Positions 9,865 to 20,282 of a stretch of DNA of 64,000 nt are shown one piece after another. How positions within the stretch are numbered: the first letter of the stretch is position 1; each line of letters opens with the position of its first letter. Below the pieces are notes generated by a model. It was not told the DNA's origin, did not search any database, and was given only the letters and a program-made list of their open reading frames with translations. Both the position numbers and the translations under genes were made by a program. Origin of the DNA: Hibiscus mutabilis (lineage: Eukaryota > Streptophyta > Magnoliopsida > Malvales > Malvaceae); contig CM033738.1 of the NCBI GenBank assembly GCA_019671005.1, positions 17,758,202 to 17,822,201 on the forward strand, given 5' to 3'.

Positions 9865-11054
9865 TTCCCCCACTCCTCAAAAGGATTCGTCCTCGAATCT
9901 AAATCGGCAATGAGAGAACAATCATCAACTTCAATTGAAAAGGCTTCTTTGTTGTATGTGGAGTGATCTAATTGAGCTCCTCTCAATGGTTCAACAAAAT
10001 CCTGAAAAAAGAAGACAACACTACTCGAACATTTGTAATGACTAGTCAAAACAAAATCACTCGTCATGTTCCTTTTCTTGTCTTTTTCTTTTGGGCTTTG
10101 TGTGACTTTTACCTTATATGTATTTTCACTCACCAAATTTGGGCCATTAATTTGACTTTTTTCACTCTCGGCCTCAATACTCTCAGTCTTTTGTATCTCA
10201 CATCCCATATTCCTCTCATAAAATTTATCATCAATGTACAATTTCTGTAGAGTAGAAAGTGTTTCTAACGAAATGATAGGACAAGAATCAAATGAAGGGT
10301 TAGAATTACACTTACTTTCTTTGTGGGGAGGTAATGAGAGTATAGCAAGTGGACCTACTACTTCACACGAGGGATTATAGGCATTGTCATCTTGTCTAAT
10401 GTGTTCACTATCACTATCCTTTTGTTTCGGAGATGGTTCTTCTCCAATATCAACATTTGCACAAATGCTAGAAGTAGAAGTACGAAGAGAATCATGTGTA
10501 CCTTCTGGTTTTGGGATGTCTTCATGGTTGGTTGCCTTTGTGTGGTCAATTGATTCAGCCTTTTGAGCTTCCAATCTTTTTCGTTTTATCCTCTCACACT
10601 GTTTTTTTGCTTTTGCTATTTCTTCATCTACTTTTTCCAGCTCTATTGTAGCAAACGAGAGCTTCTGGCCTTGGTGCACAACCGAGTATCTATTTGTATT
10701 GATTCGATGGACAGCGCCCCGATCATTTTTCCAAGGTCTTCCGAATAGCAAGTGGGTGACTTCCATAGGAACCACGTCACACCATACATCATCACAATAG
10801 CTTCCAAGAGTAAAAGAGATTAAACAACGTTCGGTTACCTTCATATCCAGTCCGCTATTAAACCCTTGAAGATGATACGGCTTAGTGTGTTCTTGGCATG
10901 GTAGATCGAGTGCATCAACAATGAAGCTACTCACTAAGTTTACACGACTATCACAATCTATAATTAAAGAACATAGATTACCTTGTATCTTACATCGTGA
11001 CCGAAAAATATTTATTGGTATACGATAACGAGTGTTGAAAAGAGAATAAAACAT
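9624..11054 (-). CDS. Protease-like protein with SL tail (476 codons, uninterrupted)
   Basis: The N-terminus (about residues 1-130) is retropepsin-like. LFNTRYRIPINIFRSRCKIQ, CSLIID, VNLVSSFIVDALDLP, VWCDVVPMEVTHLLFGRPW align with the protease of element B (NIFHTRCHVGGKVCFVIID, CDVVP, HLLLGRPWQFDRR). The active-site position reads IIDCDSR where B reads IIDGGSC, so the Asp is kept but the invariant Gly is lost; activity is doubtful. A Lys/Glu-rich helix (DEEIAKAKKQCERIKRKRLEAQ) and an acidic linker follow. The C-terminal half is the tail shared with SL-gag (IRQDDNAYNPSCEVVGPLAI, CEIQKTESIEAESEKSQING, DLDSRTNPFEEWGNDTC). The frame continues about 80 codons into the 3' LTR. The start is the first ATG after the leader and matches 14819 in the plus copy. 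The function may be structural rather than proteolytic. Confidence 0.7.
   Translation of the reverse strand: MFYSLFNTRYRIPINIFRSRCKIQGNLCSLIIDCDSRVNLVSSFIVDALDLPCQEHTKPYHLQGFNSGLDMKVTERCLISFTLGSYCDDVWCDVVPMEVTHLLFGRPWKNDRGAVHRINTNRYSVVHQGQKLSFATIELEKVDEEIAKAKKQCERIKRKRLEAQKAESIDHTKATNHEDIPKPEGTHDSLRTSTSSICANVDIGEEPSPKQKDSDSEHIRQDDNAYNPSCEVVGPLAILSLPPHKESKCNSNPSFDSCPIISLETLSTLQKLYIDDKFYERNMGCEIQKTESIEAESEKSQINGPNLVSENTYKVKVTQSPKEKDKKRNMTSDFVLTSHYKCSSSVVFFFQDFVEPLRGAQLDHSTYNKEAFSIEVDDCSLIADLDSRTNPFEEWGNDTCMSGVKLLILDKKLNLFDANNNGQNNAHIGGQKRCILDKKLNLFVKSRKSANLRRIFGWDPGIYGSTSLLKTCPTAN
9865..9878 (-). other. Polypurine tract of minus-strand SL-pr element
   Basis: The minus strand reads GAGGAGTGGGGGAA, identical to the tract of SL-gag, directly before the 3' LTR. 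Confidence 0.85.
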
Positions 11055-11477
11055 CCTAATTGCTTTAAGAATCCAAAGAAAAGGTTAGACACCAATAGAA
11101 TTATAGTTGCAAGGAGAAAGAAGAGTATGCAACTTTTAGTCCTACTAACACAAGGAAACAAGAAGGTGTTAGAAGATGTGTAAGAAGCAATAAAAGCTAA
11201 AACAAACGAAAACTAATGGCTAAGAATGAAAGAAAATTAGAAAAACCCCGAAAACCTTAGAATTTTGCAGCAACTTGATCTACTTCGTTCGAGGTGTTCC
11301 CGATGTCAAAATATTCTGAAATTTTATGTGGTGACTCCTCCAAAGGTTTAGATCTGATCTGGAAATTTTCAACTCAAAATTCGCTCGTTTGAATTTGACG
11401 AATTTTCCCTAATTTTTGAGTTTTTCACCCAAAAACGCCAAAATTCTTGTCAAGATCGTCCCAAATCTGATACCAAA
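11055..11477 (-). other. Leader of minus-strand SL-pr element with PBS and hairpin
   Basis: The region is non-coding. The PBS (minus-strand TGGTATCAGA) occupies 11466-11475. The inverted repeat AGTTGCA...TGCAACT lies at 11105-11134, closely matching the SL-gag leader. It is shorter than the SL-gag leader (about 0.4 kb against 0.8 kb). Confidence 0.7.
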
Positions 11478-12645
11478 TGATAGAGTAGCGCAATCTTGGA
11501 TTTGAAGCCTTCAATCAAGTTGTAGCAAGAACTAGGAGCTCTAGACTCAATCAAGAAAGTATGGGCAAATCTGAAAATTCAAGAGAAAATAGAAGGGCTT
11601 TTCTTGAAAATTTCAGATTCGAGGCTGGAAAATTAAAGAAAGAAAGACAAGATGAAGGATTATTAGATGATAAGAAATAAGAATATAAATAAAAAGATGA
11701 AAAAAGATTAAGAAGAAGATAGGTAAAACAAATCTGGAAATTCCAGCTTTGTTTATGGAATTATGGAAGATGGTGTGAAGGTTGAAGATGAAGATGGCTT
11801 GCGAATTGTTGATTTTGTTTTGTCCTCAGCACCCTCTGAGACGCAATTATCTAAGCAAGCAACCTCAAGCGGCTCTAACCCACCCTGCTAGATGCAATTA
11901 CCTAGCAAGCAAGAGTGTGAAGATGATCTCCCTCACAAGAACTCGATGATCTTATGTTGAAAATGGCTTCTAGACAAGTTTATCGAACACTTGCAAACTC
12001 AAAGAATACTAAAATCTCCAAAGTGAACTTTTTATTAATCAATGAAATCTGAATTACAATGTGGGTGAAGCCTCCTTTATATAGGTCATGGAGAAGTTTT
12101 AATCCTACTAAACTTAGGAATTAAATACAATAAATAAATGCTAAAATCTAATCTCCTAATTAGATAAGTAACTTCTAATAATAAATAAATGCTAAAAATA
12201 AAATCCTAGTCAAATAAATCTGATCCTAATAGATATTGCAGAATCCTATATTGATTTAAATTACAAATAATCAAATAAAATCTTGAAAATTCGTAATTAT
12301 CCAAAAATCCCGTATAGAAATTTCTGCATGCGCTGTCTTCGCTAAAATAGACGTATCTTGAGATCCAGATGTCCGATTGAGGTGTTTCAACATGCGTTGG
12401 AAAGATAATTTGCAGCCGGACAAGTTTTAAGAAGACATATTGACCCATGAATGCCTGGATCCCATCCAAAATTTCGTCGCAAGTTAGCTGACTTTCTAGA
12501 CTTCACAAACAGATTCAGTTTCTTGTCCAAGATGCATCGTTTTTGACCTCCTATGTGTGCATTGTTTTGGCCATTATTGTTTGCATCGAACAAATTCAGC
12601 TTCTTGTCCAATATGAGTAATTTAACCCAGCTCATGCATGTATCA
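11478..12645 (-). repeat. 5' LTR of minus-strand SL-pr element
   Basis: It is nearly the same as 8696-9864, with few differences (a 3-bp insertion near 11661, single-base changes), suggesting a fairly young insertion. The mosaic structure is the same, so the mosaic LTR was already present in the transposing copy. Confidence 0.88.
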
Positions 12646-12650
12646 TTAAG

Positions 12651-12810
12651 AGTTGTTGATCACAGCCTTCAAGTCTCTTGAGATGTCTCCAAGTATTAAA
12701 ACTAGGATCTATATAGAGAATTATATATTTTTTCATTTTTTTCTCAACTACTAAAACAACAGTAAAAGATAATTGTTTCAAACACCTAAACCAAGGCTCT
12801 GATTACCAAT
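12651..12810 (-). other. Remaining internal region of S with primer-binding site
   Basis: This is AT-rich non-coding sequence. The end (12795-12809) reads on the minus strand TTGGTAATCAGAGCC, resembling the tRNA-Met-complementary PBS with one inserted A, directly after the S LTR terminus. No reading frame of note. Confidence 0.6.
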
Positions 12811-13770
12811 TGATACGGAAGCCAGGATCCAAGAGTTACCTCAAAATCTAGGAACCCTCTAGATCACAATTAATCTAGCAAACTCACTAATATGATCTGA
12901 GAAAACCCCAAACTCCAAGTTGAGCAAACCGATAATAAAGCATGATCTTGATGTAGAAAATGAGATAGGATGAATTTGATGGTGGTGGTGTTGGATAGAT
13001 TTGTCCTTGGCACCCTCCTAATCGCAATTGAATAGGCAAACAACTACAAACGGCACGAATCTCTCCGATGAATGGATGATGACGAGATAGATGTTGTAGG
13101 ATATTTTGTCCTCGGCACCCTCTTAGACGCGATTATCTAAGCAAGCAACCTCAATCGGCTCTAACCCACCCTCCTAGACACAATTACCTAGGCAAGCAAG
13201 AGTGTGGAGATGATCTCCATTACAAGAACTTGATGAACTTACGTTGAAGAAGACTTCTGATATGAAAAATAACAAGGCAAATCTATCTACCCTGAAATAA
13301 AATGGCTCATGGCCAATGGTTTTTGCAACTCATAAATTCATGATGTTGTTGTTATTAGAGAATCAAATATGCCTTTAAATAGGCTACAAATGAAGTAAAT
13401 ATATTTTATCTAACCTAAAAACTAATAAATAAAAAACAAATCTAATCCTAAATCATCTAAATATCTTCATAAAGAATCCTAGATTAAATTTAAGTACAAA
13501 TAATGAATAAAATTATTGAAAAATCGTAATAAATAATATTTCCCGTGATAAAACCGTATAGAGATTTCTGCTTGCACAGTCTTCACTAAAATGGACATAA
13601 CTTGAGCTCCCGATGTCAGATTGATGCGTTTCAAGATGCGTTGGAAAGCTAAGAGACAGATGAATATGTTTGAAGAAGACATGTAGACTCAGAAGTGCCC
13701 GGAACCCATCCGAGAATTCGATGCAAGTCGGCTGAAATTCCAGACTTATAAAACAGCTTCAACTCTTTGG
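12811..13770 (-). repeat. 5' LTR of element S, truncated
   Basis: It matches 7651-8656 from TGATACGGAAGCC to AACTCTTTGG, then lacks the last about 45 bp (start of the LTR on the minus strand). At CTTTGG the sequence passes into a plus-strand SL LTR (GGCTTTGGACGAATTAAAC), so the junction has 6 bp of microhomology. Confidence 0.8.
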
Positions 13771-14393
13771 ACGAATTAAACTTAGCCCATTATATTTATT
13801 ATCATTTAAATTGATGTTTTTAGGGTTTTATATACTTTAAGAGCCAGCCACCCAGCCCTTATCAGCTTATCACCCTATTCCTTGCCACACAAGCACAAGG
13901 AGTTTAAAGGCTGTTATTATTTTATTATTTTTAATTGGATTAGGTTTTCCTTGTTTTAGTAGAAGTTAAATTACTTTGTCTATCCTTCACCTATAAAAGG
14001 ATGAAGCCTCCATCATTGTAAAATAGATTTTCATTAATTTATGAAATATTTAGTGAGTTTGCTTTTGCAAGTGCTGATTACTTGTGCCTTCGAAGTCTTC
14101 TTCAACATAAGTTCAACGAGTTCTTTTGAGGGAGATCATCTTCACACTCTTGCTTGCCTAGATAATCGCGTCTAGGAGGGTGGGTTAGAGCCGCTTGAGG
14201 TTGCTTGCTTAGATAATTGAGTCTAAGAGGGTGTCGAGGACAAAACAACAACTATCAATTCATCACGCCATCTCCACATATTCAAGCTTCCTCCATTGAC
14301 GCCACCACCATAAGCAAATCTGAATTTTTAGATTTGTTCTTTATTTTGGTTTGTTTTGTTCTTCTCTTTATTCGAATTTGCGCTACTTTATCA
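13771..14393 (+). repeat. Truncated 5' LTR, A-type joined to SL-zn-type end
   Basis: From ACGAATTAAAC to about 14245 it follows the SL-gag LTR (TATA box at 13991-14000). From there to the end (CTATCAATTCATCACGCC through GCGCTACTTTATCA) it follows the SL-zn LTR at 34345-34493, not its own 3' LTR at 16010-17225. Recombination or template switching between lineages is the likely cause. Confidence 0.75.
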
Positions 14394-14818
14394 TTTGGTA
14401 TCAGATTTGGGACGATTCTTGACAAGAATTTTTGGCATTTTTGGGTGAAAAACTCGAAAATTAGGGAAAATTCGTCAAATTCAAACGAGCGAATTTTGAG
14501 CTGAAAATTTCCAAATCAGATCTACACCTTTGAAGGAGTCACTACATAAAATTTCAGAATTTTTTGACATCGGGAACACCTCGAACGAAGTAGATCAAGT
14601 TGCTACAAAATTCTAGGGTTTTCGGGGTTTCTCTAATATTCTTTCATTCTTAACCATTAGTTTTCGTTTGTTTTAGCTTTTATTGCTTCTTACACATCTT
14701 CTAACACCTTTTTGTTTCCTTGTGTTAGTAGGACTAAAAGTTGCATACTCTTCTTTCTCCTTGCAACTATAATTCTATTGGTGTCTAACCTTTTCTTTGG
14801 ATTCTTAAAGCAATTAAG
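14394..14818 (+). other. Leader of the plus-strand SL-pr element
   Basis: It is non-coding: PBS at 14396-14405, then AT-rich sequence, then the conserved inverted repeat AGTTGCA (14739-14745) with TGCAACT (14762-14768), 50 bp before the ATG. Confidence 0.65.
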
Positions 14819-16268
14819 ATGTTTTATTCTCTTTTCAACACTCGTTATCGTATACCAATAAATATTTTTCGGTCACGATGTAAGATACAAGGTAATCTAT
14901 GTTCTTTAATTATTGATGGTGATACTCGTGTAAACTTAGTGAGTAGCTTCATTGTTGATGCACTCGATCTACCATGCCAAGAACACCCTAAGCCGTATCA
15001 TCTTCAAGGGTTTAATAGCGGACCGGATATGAAGGTAACCGAACGTTGTTTAATCTCTTTTACTCTTGGAAGCTATTGTGATGATGTATGGTGTGACGTG
15101 GTTCCTATGGAAGTCACCCACTTGCTATTAGGAAGACCTTGGAAAAATGATCAGGGCGCTGTCCATCGAATCAATACAAATGGATACTCGGTTGTGCACC
15201 AAGGCCAGAAGCTCTCGTCTGCTACAATAAAGCCAGAAAAAGTAGATGAAGAAATAGCAAAAGCAAAAAAACAGTGTGAGAAGATAAAACGAAAAAGATT
15301 GGAAGCGCAAAAGGCTGAATCAATTGACCACACAAAGGCAACCAACCATGAAGACATCCCAAAACCAGAAGGTACACATGATTCTCTTCGTACTTCTACT
15401 TCTAGCATTTTGTGCAAATGTTGATATTGGAGAAGAACCATCTCCCAAACAAAAGGATAGAGATAGTGAACACATTAGACAAGATGACAATGCTTATAAT
15501 CCCTCGTGTGAAGTAGTAGGCCCACTTGCTATACTTTCGTCACCTCCCCATGAAGAAAGTAAGTGTAATTCTAACCCTTCATTTGATTCTTGTCCTATCA
15601 TTCCGTTAGAAACACTTTCTCCTCTACAGAAATTGTACATTGATGATAAATTTTATGAGAGGGATATGGGATGTGAGATACAAAAGACTGAGAGTAAAGA
15701 GGCCAAGAGTGAAAAAAGTCAAATTAACGGCCCAAATTTGGTGAGTGAAAATACATATGAGGTAAAAGTCACACAAAGCCCAAAAGAAAAAGACAAGAAA
15801 AAGAACGCGATGAGTGATTTTGTTTTGACTAATCCTTACAAATGTTCGAGTAGTGTTGTCTTATTATTTCAGGATTTTGTTGAACCATTGAGAGGAGCTC
15901 AATTAGATCACTCCACATACAACAAAGAAGACTTTTCAATTGAAGTTGATGATTGTTCTCTCATTGCCGATTTAGATTCGAGGACGAATCCTTTTGAGGA
16001 GTGGGGGAATGATACATGCATGAGCGGGGTCAAATTACTAATATTGGACAAGAAGCTGAATTTGTTCGATGCAAACAATAAAATCCAAAACAGTGCATGC
16101 ATAGGAGGTCAAAAACGATGCATCTTGGACAAGAAATTGAATATGTTTGTAAAGTCTGGAAAGTCAGCCAACTTGCTACGAGTTTTCGGATGGGATCCAG
16201 GCATTTCTGTGTCAAGTTGTCTTCTAACAAATTGTCCGCCATTCAGTTACGTTTCCAACGCCTCTTGA
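14819..16268 (+). pseudogene. Protease-like SL-pr protein, one frameshift
   Basis: The first frame (14819-15424) carries the same retropepsin-like domain as 9624-11054, with IIDGDTR at the active-site position. One extra T in AGCATTTTGTGC (about 15407-15413; the minus copy has three T) shifts the frame. The rest, with the SL tail (IRQDDNAYNPSCEVVG, DLDSRTNPFEEWGNDTC), continues in the frame 15324-16268 and runs about 85 codons into the 3' LTR. Apart from this T the two copies agree closely, so the lesion is recent or a sequencing error. Confidence 0.75.
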
Positions 16269-17225
16269 AACGCTTCAATTGGACATCAGTAACTCAAGAT
16301 ACATCCAATTTACTGAAGACTGCACATGCAGAAAACTGGATACGGGATTATTACGGGATTTTGTAAAATTCAGCCCAAAAGCTAACATATAAGGCTTTGG
16401 ACGAATTAAACTTAGCCCACTGTATTTATTATCATTTAAATTGATGTTTTTAGGGTTTTATATACTTTAGGAACCAACCACCCAGCCCTTATCAGCTTAT
16501 CACTTGCCTTATCACCCTATTCCTTGTCACACAAGCACAAGGAGTTTAAAGGCTGTTATTTTTTTATTATTTTTAATTGGATTAGGTTTTCCTTGTTTTA
16601 GTAGAAGTTAAATTACTTTGTCTATCCTTCACCTATAAAAGGATGTAGCCTCCATCATTGTAAAATAGATTTTCTTTGATTTATGAAATATTCAGTGAGT
16701 TTGCTTTTGCAAGTGCTGATTACTTGTGCCTTCGAAGTCTTCTTCAACATAAGTTCGATGAGTTCTTTTGAGGGAGATCATCTTCACACTCTTGCTTGCC
16801 TAGATAATCGCGTCTAGGAGGGTGGGTTTGAGCCGCTTGAGGTTGCTTGCTTAGATAATTGAGTCTAAGAGGGTGCCGAGGACAAAACAACATCAACATT
16901 TCGCAAGCCATCTTCATCTTCAACCTTCACTCCATCTTCCATAATTCCATAAACAAAGCTGGAATTTTCAGATTTGTTTTACTTATCTCTTTCTCAATCT
17001 TTTTTAATCTTCTTTTTATATTCTTATTTCTTATCATATAATCCTTCATCTTATCTTTCTTTCTTTAAATTTTCCAGCCTTGAATCTGAAAATTTCAAGA
17101 AAATCCCTTCTCTTTTCTCTTGAATTTTCAGAGCTGCCCAAACTTCCTTTATTGAGTCTAGAGCTCCTAGTTCTTGCAACAACTTGATTGAAGGCTTCCA
17201 AATCCAAGATTGTGCTACTCTATCA
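16010..17225 (+). repeat. 3' LTR of the plus-strand SL-pr element
   Basis: A-type SL LTR, TGATACATGCATGAG to GTGCTACTCTATCA, 1216 bp, preceded by the PPT GAGGAGTGGGGGAA (15996-16009). TATA box near 16634. Followed by H sequence, not by a PBS. Confidence 0.88.
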
Positions 17226-17530
17226 TCTAGTGTTGGTAAGATAAACAATAAATAACATAATAGAAAACATGTGCACACTAAAACTATAATAATAAAATGG
17301 AACATATACATCAGAAGTAAACATGCAACACGTTGCATGGACTCTCTTTTGCGTTACATGAATCTTCCACGTTGCAGGGCATTGATTCAACTTCGGCAGC
17401 TTCAATAATCTTCCATGCATGATTGCACTTGTTGCTGATCGCATCTCTAAATTTCTTTTCCCTTGCACGAGTAATGGGGCCTAAGGGAAATTCCTTCTGG
17501 TCCAATGGTGGTGACGCCATGATCTCATCA
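17226..17530 (-). repeat. 3' LTR fragment of CRM-like element H (minus)
   Basis: On the minus strand the LTR starts TGATGAGATCATGGCG directly after a purine tract (AAGAAGGGGAGGA, 17531-17543). The integrase frame reads on into it (FPLGPITRAREKKFRDAI), as in element B. Coding into the 3' LTR is a known feature of CRM elements. The LTR is cut by the SL-pr insertion at 17225. Confidence 0.65.
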
Positions 17531-18580
17531 TCCTCCCCTTCTTGAGAGGAGTGATTTGTCCTCAAATCGTTACCTTGCTCAAAAAGAGATAAGTCTGAAA
17601 CGTTAAAAGTAGCACTGACACCAAACTCTCCCGGAAGATCTATCTTGTAGGCATTATCATTGATCTCCTCCAATACTTGAAATGGCACATCCCCTCTAGG
17701 TGAGAGTTTAGATTTCATTTGTGCTGGAAATCGTTCCTTCCTGAAGTGCACCCAAACCCAATCGCCGGGTTCAAAGTTGACTCGTTTCCGTACTTTATTT
17801 TATTGTTGTTCATATTTCTTTGTTATTATCTCAATGTTCCCTTGCATTTTTCGATGTAGCTCTTTCCCCGATTTTATCTTCCTTTTGTCGTCTACAATCA
17901 AAACTAGATTATTAGGAAAAGAAATTAAGAATAATGAACTTGAAAGATAAAATATGTTGATGATTTGGATCAGTGGGTGCTGATTGGTAGAAAATTTTGA
18001 GATGTTGCAAAAAAATTCTACATACGGCAAATAGTCCTCCCACATTTCCAAACTCTTCCTAATGACCGCCCTTGACTCGGTGGATAGTCCTCGATTCATA
18101 TCTTTGTCTTGAACAATCACTTTTGGTTGGTACATTTTGGAAGACAATAACTTGGTGCCTTGTTTTGAAACATTTTCCTCGGTACTTCAGCTTTGTTTCC
18201 TGCGTATACATCCTGGTTAATAGGAAAGAAAGTTAATTTCGTCGAATACGCAAAGTTGACCCTTTCGATTTCTTTAAAAGACATATGGTATGCTATCGTG
18301 TGACATTCATCTTACTCCAAAAATTCTTCCAAAATTGACTATGAGTCTTAGCATTTTGGTTTGAATCTGATGCACCGAATAATTGATTCATTTCACTGAA
18401 AAATAATTCAAAGTTAGTTTTCGAGAACATTATCACAAAATCAAAAGAAATGTCAAACTGCATATGTTGAATGGCATGAATGGGTGGTTGATGTTTGACG
18501 TTTTTGAGGAGTGGCAACTCTCTTGGAATGATTTCTAAAGACCTTCTCGGATCCCTGCAAAATAAATAAAGCAAGAGTAG
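17531..18580 (-). pseudogene. CRM-like element H: degenerate integrase joined to RT start
   Basis: On the minus strand from right to left: an RT N-terminal remnant (IIPRELPLLKNVKHQPPIH, comparable to GLPPIRGIEHQID of B); a collapsed integrase core (ISFDFVI, ASDSNQNAKTHSQFWKNFWSK, comparable to SDRDVKFLSHFWRALWSK); an unmatched insert of about 120 bp (18180-18300); GTKLL, then MNRGLSTESRAVIRKSLEMW and EDYLPYVEFF; and the C-terminal region WVHFRKERF, KLSPRGDVPFQVLEEINDN, DLPGEFGVSATFNVSDLSL. Most of RT and all of RNase H are deleted. Stops and shifts exclude function. Confidence 0.7.
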
Positions 18581-19158
18581 ACAAATAGTTGTTAAGTTCA
18601 TTAGTGCAAAACAATTTTGTTTTCTCTCCTTTTTTTGCACAAACAATCTCTTTTCCAATATCACTCTTTTCTTGCCTCTCATACTCATTTGGTTTTACAT
18701 CAAACTCATTCTGTTCACTCTCTTTTTCTTTTTCCACAAAATCTCTTCTTTTTCCACAAAATCTCTTCTTTTTCAATCTTGTTTTCTTGCTCAAACTCTT
18801 CTTTCTTTTCAAATTCTTTTTCGATCTCACACTTTTCTATTTCTTTTTCCATCTCAAAATATTCTTTTTCAACACTTGTTTCTTGCATCTGTGTTTCTTT
18901 GATATAGTTGTCAAAACACTTTTGAAATCGAGCTAGACTTTCGGGATTGAAAGATACATAAGTGTTTGGCTTGCTCCATGATGAAATTCTAGAATTGCTT
19001 CTTATTCGAGAATTGGAATTCTCTCCATAATATTTTATGTTATGATTGGATGTAGAACTAGAAAATGATTGAGTGTTGTGTCTCCTTTTAGCTGTCTGTG
19101 TTCCTTCGATGGAGTTGTTTGTTTCCAAGGAAAGAGTTGATGCCACTCCACTCTTCAT
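18581..19158 (-). pseudogene. CRM-like element H: Lys/Glu-rich linker region
   Basis: Minus-strand frames encode a Ser/Asn-rich start (SSSTSNHNIKYYGENSNSR) and then a strongly charged segment (EKEYFEMEKEIEKCEIEKE, KEKESEQNEFDVKPNEYE) leading into the RT start. Such charged spacers sit between protease and RT in CRM-like elements. A 23-bp tandem duplication (18729-18775, ccacaaaatctcttcttttt repeated) causes a frame change. I do not recognise gag or protease upstream. Confidence 0.5.
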
Positions 19159-19653
19159 TCATGTTTACTCTCGGGAATATGGCTTTTGCTTCCCCTTCTG
19201 AACTCACACTCTCGTGCCTTTTACCACTCAATCTCTCGCACTAAGCTCTTTAAAAGAACTTACTCAAAACCTATCAAGAACTTTAACTATATGGCATTTT
19301 GGCTGCAAAAATAGGGTTAGGTGGGAGATGGAAAGAAAAATATAAAGGTAATGAGAAAAGTAAAGAAGATGTCTTCTTCGAGATAAAAGAAAGTAAAAGA
19401 TTCGTACCACAAAACTTTCTTACAACTTGTTCGAGAAACAATCAATCTTGATGTCTTCTTCGAGCTTTGTTGCTTGTTGTTTGCTTTGCCTTCACCCTTG
19501 TGATTTCTTTCTCTATATACTCTTTTTAATCTTTTCAAATTCTTTGAGAAGAGAGAATTTGGATTTTTTTTCATTTTTTTCTTCTTTTTTTGATCAAAAA
19601 AGGAAATTATAAATAGGCACTTACTTGATTCTTCCAAAAGCTCTTATATCATA
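19159..19653 (-). other. Presumed leader of H, no gene seen
   Basis: AT-rich sequence without convincing coding potential. Near its end, minus-strand TATGATATAAGAGC (19640-19653) could be a decayed tRNA-Met-type PBS (TTGGTATCAGAGC) adjoining an LTR that ends CATATCA. Confidence 0.4.
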
Positions 19654-20282
19654 TGATATGCTCCAACTCTCCAATTGATGTTGTTGAGAGAAGCTTGTGC
19701 CCAAATGCTTTTGAAGATGAGATGTTGATGGAAAGGTGATGATACTATAGGGTAGAAAGATGATGAAATGATGGTTACGGATGTATGGTTGCGTGGTTTT
19801 AAGGAAATGGATAAAAATGATGAAAAAAGTGGTGTAATGTAGGTGTAGGTGTAGGTGAAGGTTCGGTTAGGGAAGGAAAGAAAAAAGGATGAATGAAAAT
19901 GGATACGGTGAAGATAGTATGAACAAGAAACAAAGATAGAAACAATGCTATAGAAGCAAAGCCCCTTGTCTTAAGAGTTTGGTGTTCGAGTAGTGTACTT
20001 AGACCTATTGGTTAAAGAAACCAAGAATTCGAAGTATGAAAGGTGGAAAAGAATACGCCACAAGTACAAGTACTTGATAAGTCGATAAAGTTCTTGAAAA
20101 GAATAAAGTTTGAGAGATAAACTCACAAAGTATTATATTAAGCAAAAAGATAAGTTGTGTTACAAATGACAAAATGAACTCCTATTTATAGGAATTGAAA
20201 GGGATGGCCGAAAAGGCTCCGAAACTATTCAAAAAGGGTTTAAAACCCTTCAATAAAGTGACAATTCCATGATAAGGCACAA
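19654..20282 (-). repeat. Probable 5' LTR remnant of H, cut by T1
   Basis: If the decayed PBS is right, the LTR end lies at 19654 (plus-strand TGATATGC). The reverse complement holds a TATA-like CCTATAAATAGGAG (about 20186-20199). It is interrupted at 20283 by the T1 LTR and its start is not found beyond. The 5 bp before T1 are CACAA. Confidence 0.45.

Larger units (their letters stand above)
8696..12645 (-). mobile_element. Complete SL-pr non-autonomous LTR retrotransposon (minus), TSD TTAAG
   Basis: Exact 5-bp duplications TTAAG flank it (8691-8695 and 12646-12650). It has two LTRs of 1.17 kb, PBS, a leader with the conserved hairpin, one long frame carrying a protease-like domain and an SL tail, and a PPT. 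Gag, RT, RNase H and integrase are absent. It is inserted in the internal region of S, so it is younger than S. Confidence 0.9.
7651..13770 (-). mobile_element. Small TRIM-like LTR element S (minus), hosting a nested SL-pr element
   Basis: Two related LTRs (7651-8656 and 12811-13770) flank an internal region of only about 0.2 kb (8657-8695 plus 12651-12810) once the nested element 8696-12645 is removed. The internal part keeps a PBS beside the right-hand LTR (reverse complement TTGGTAATCAGAGCC, tRNA-Met-like with one extra A) and a PPT beside the left-hand LTR. There is no coding capacity. Terminal repeats in direct order, PBS, PPT and a tiny interior fit a TRIM or an extreme internal deletion. 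The right-hand LTR is truncated. Confidence 0.7.
13771..17225 (+). mobile_element. SL-pr element, plus strand, 5' LTR truncated
   Basis: It contains the last about 620 bp of a 5' LTR, PBS (TGGTATCAGA, 14396-14405), a leader, a protease-like frame, PPT and a complete 3' LTR. Its right flank is element H. The left target duplication was lost when the 5' LTR recombined with the LTR of S; the right one would be TCTAG (17226-17230). The 5' and 3' LTRs do not match each other at their 3' ends (see the LTR entries), so this is a recombinant. Confidence 0.8.

Noticed and set aside
18589..18936. Phe/Leu/Ser-rich plus-strand frames resembling membrane segments
   Set aside because: They are the complement of the Lys/Glu-rich linker of element H (AAGAAG/GAAAAA codons read backwards).
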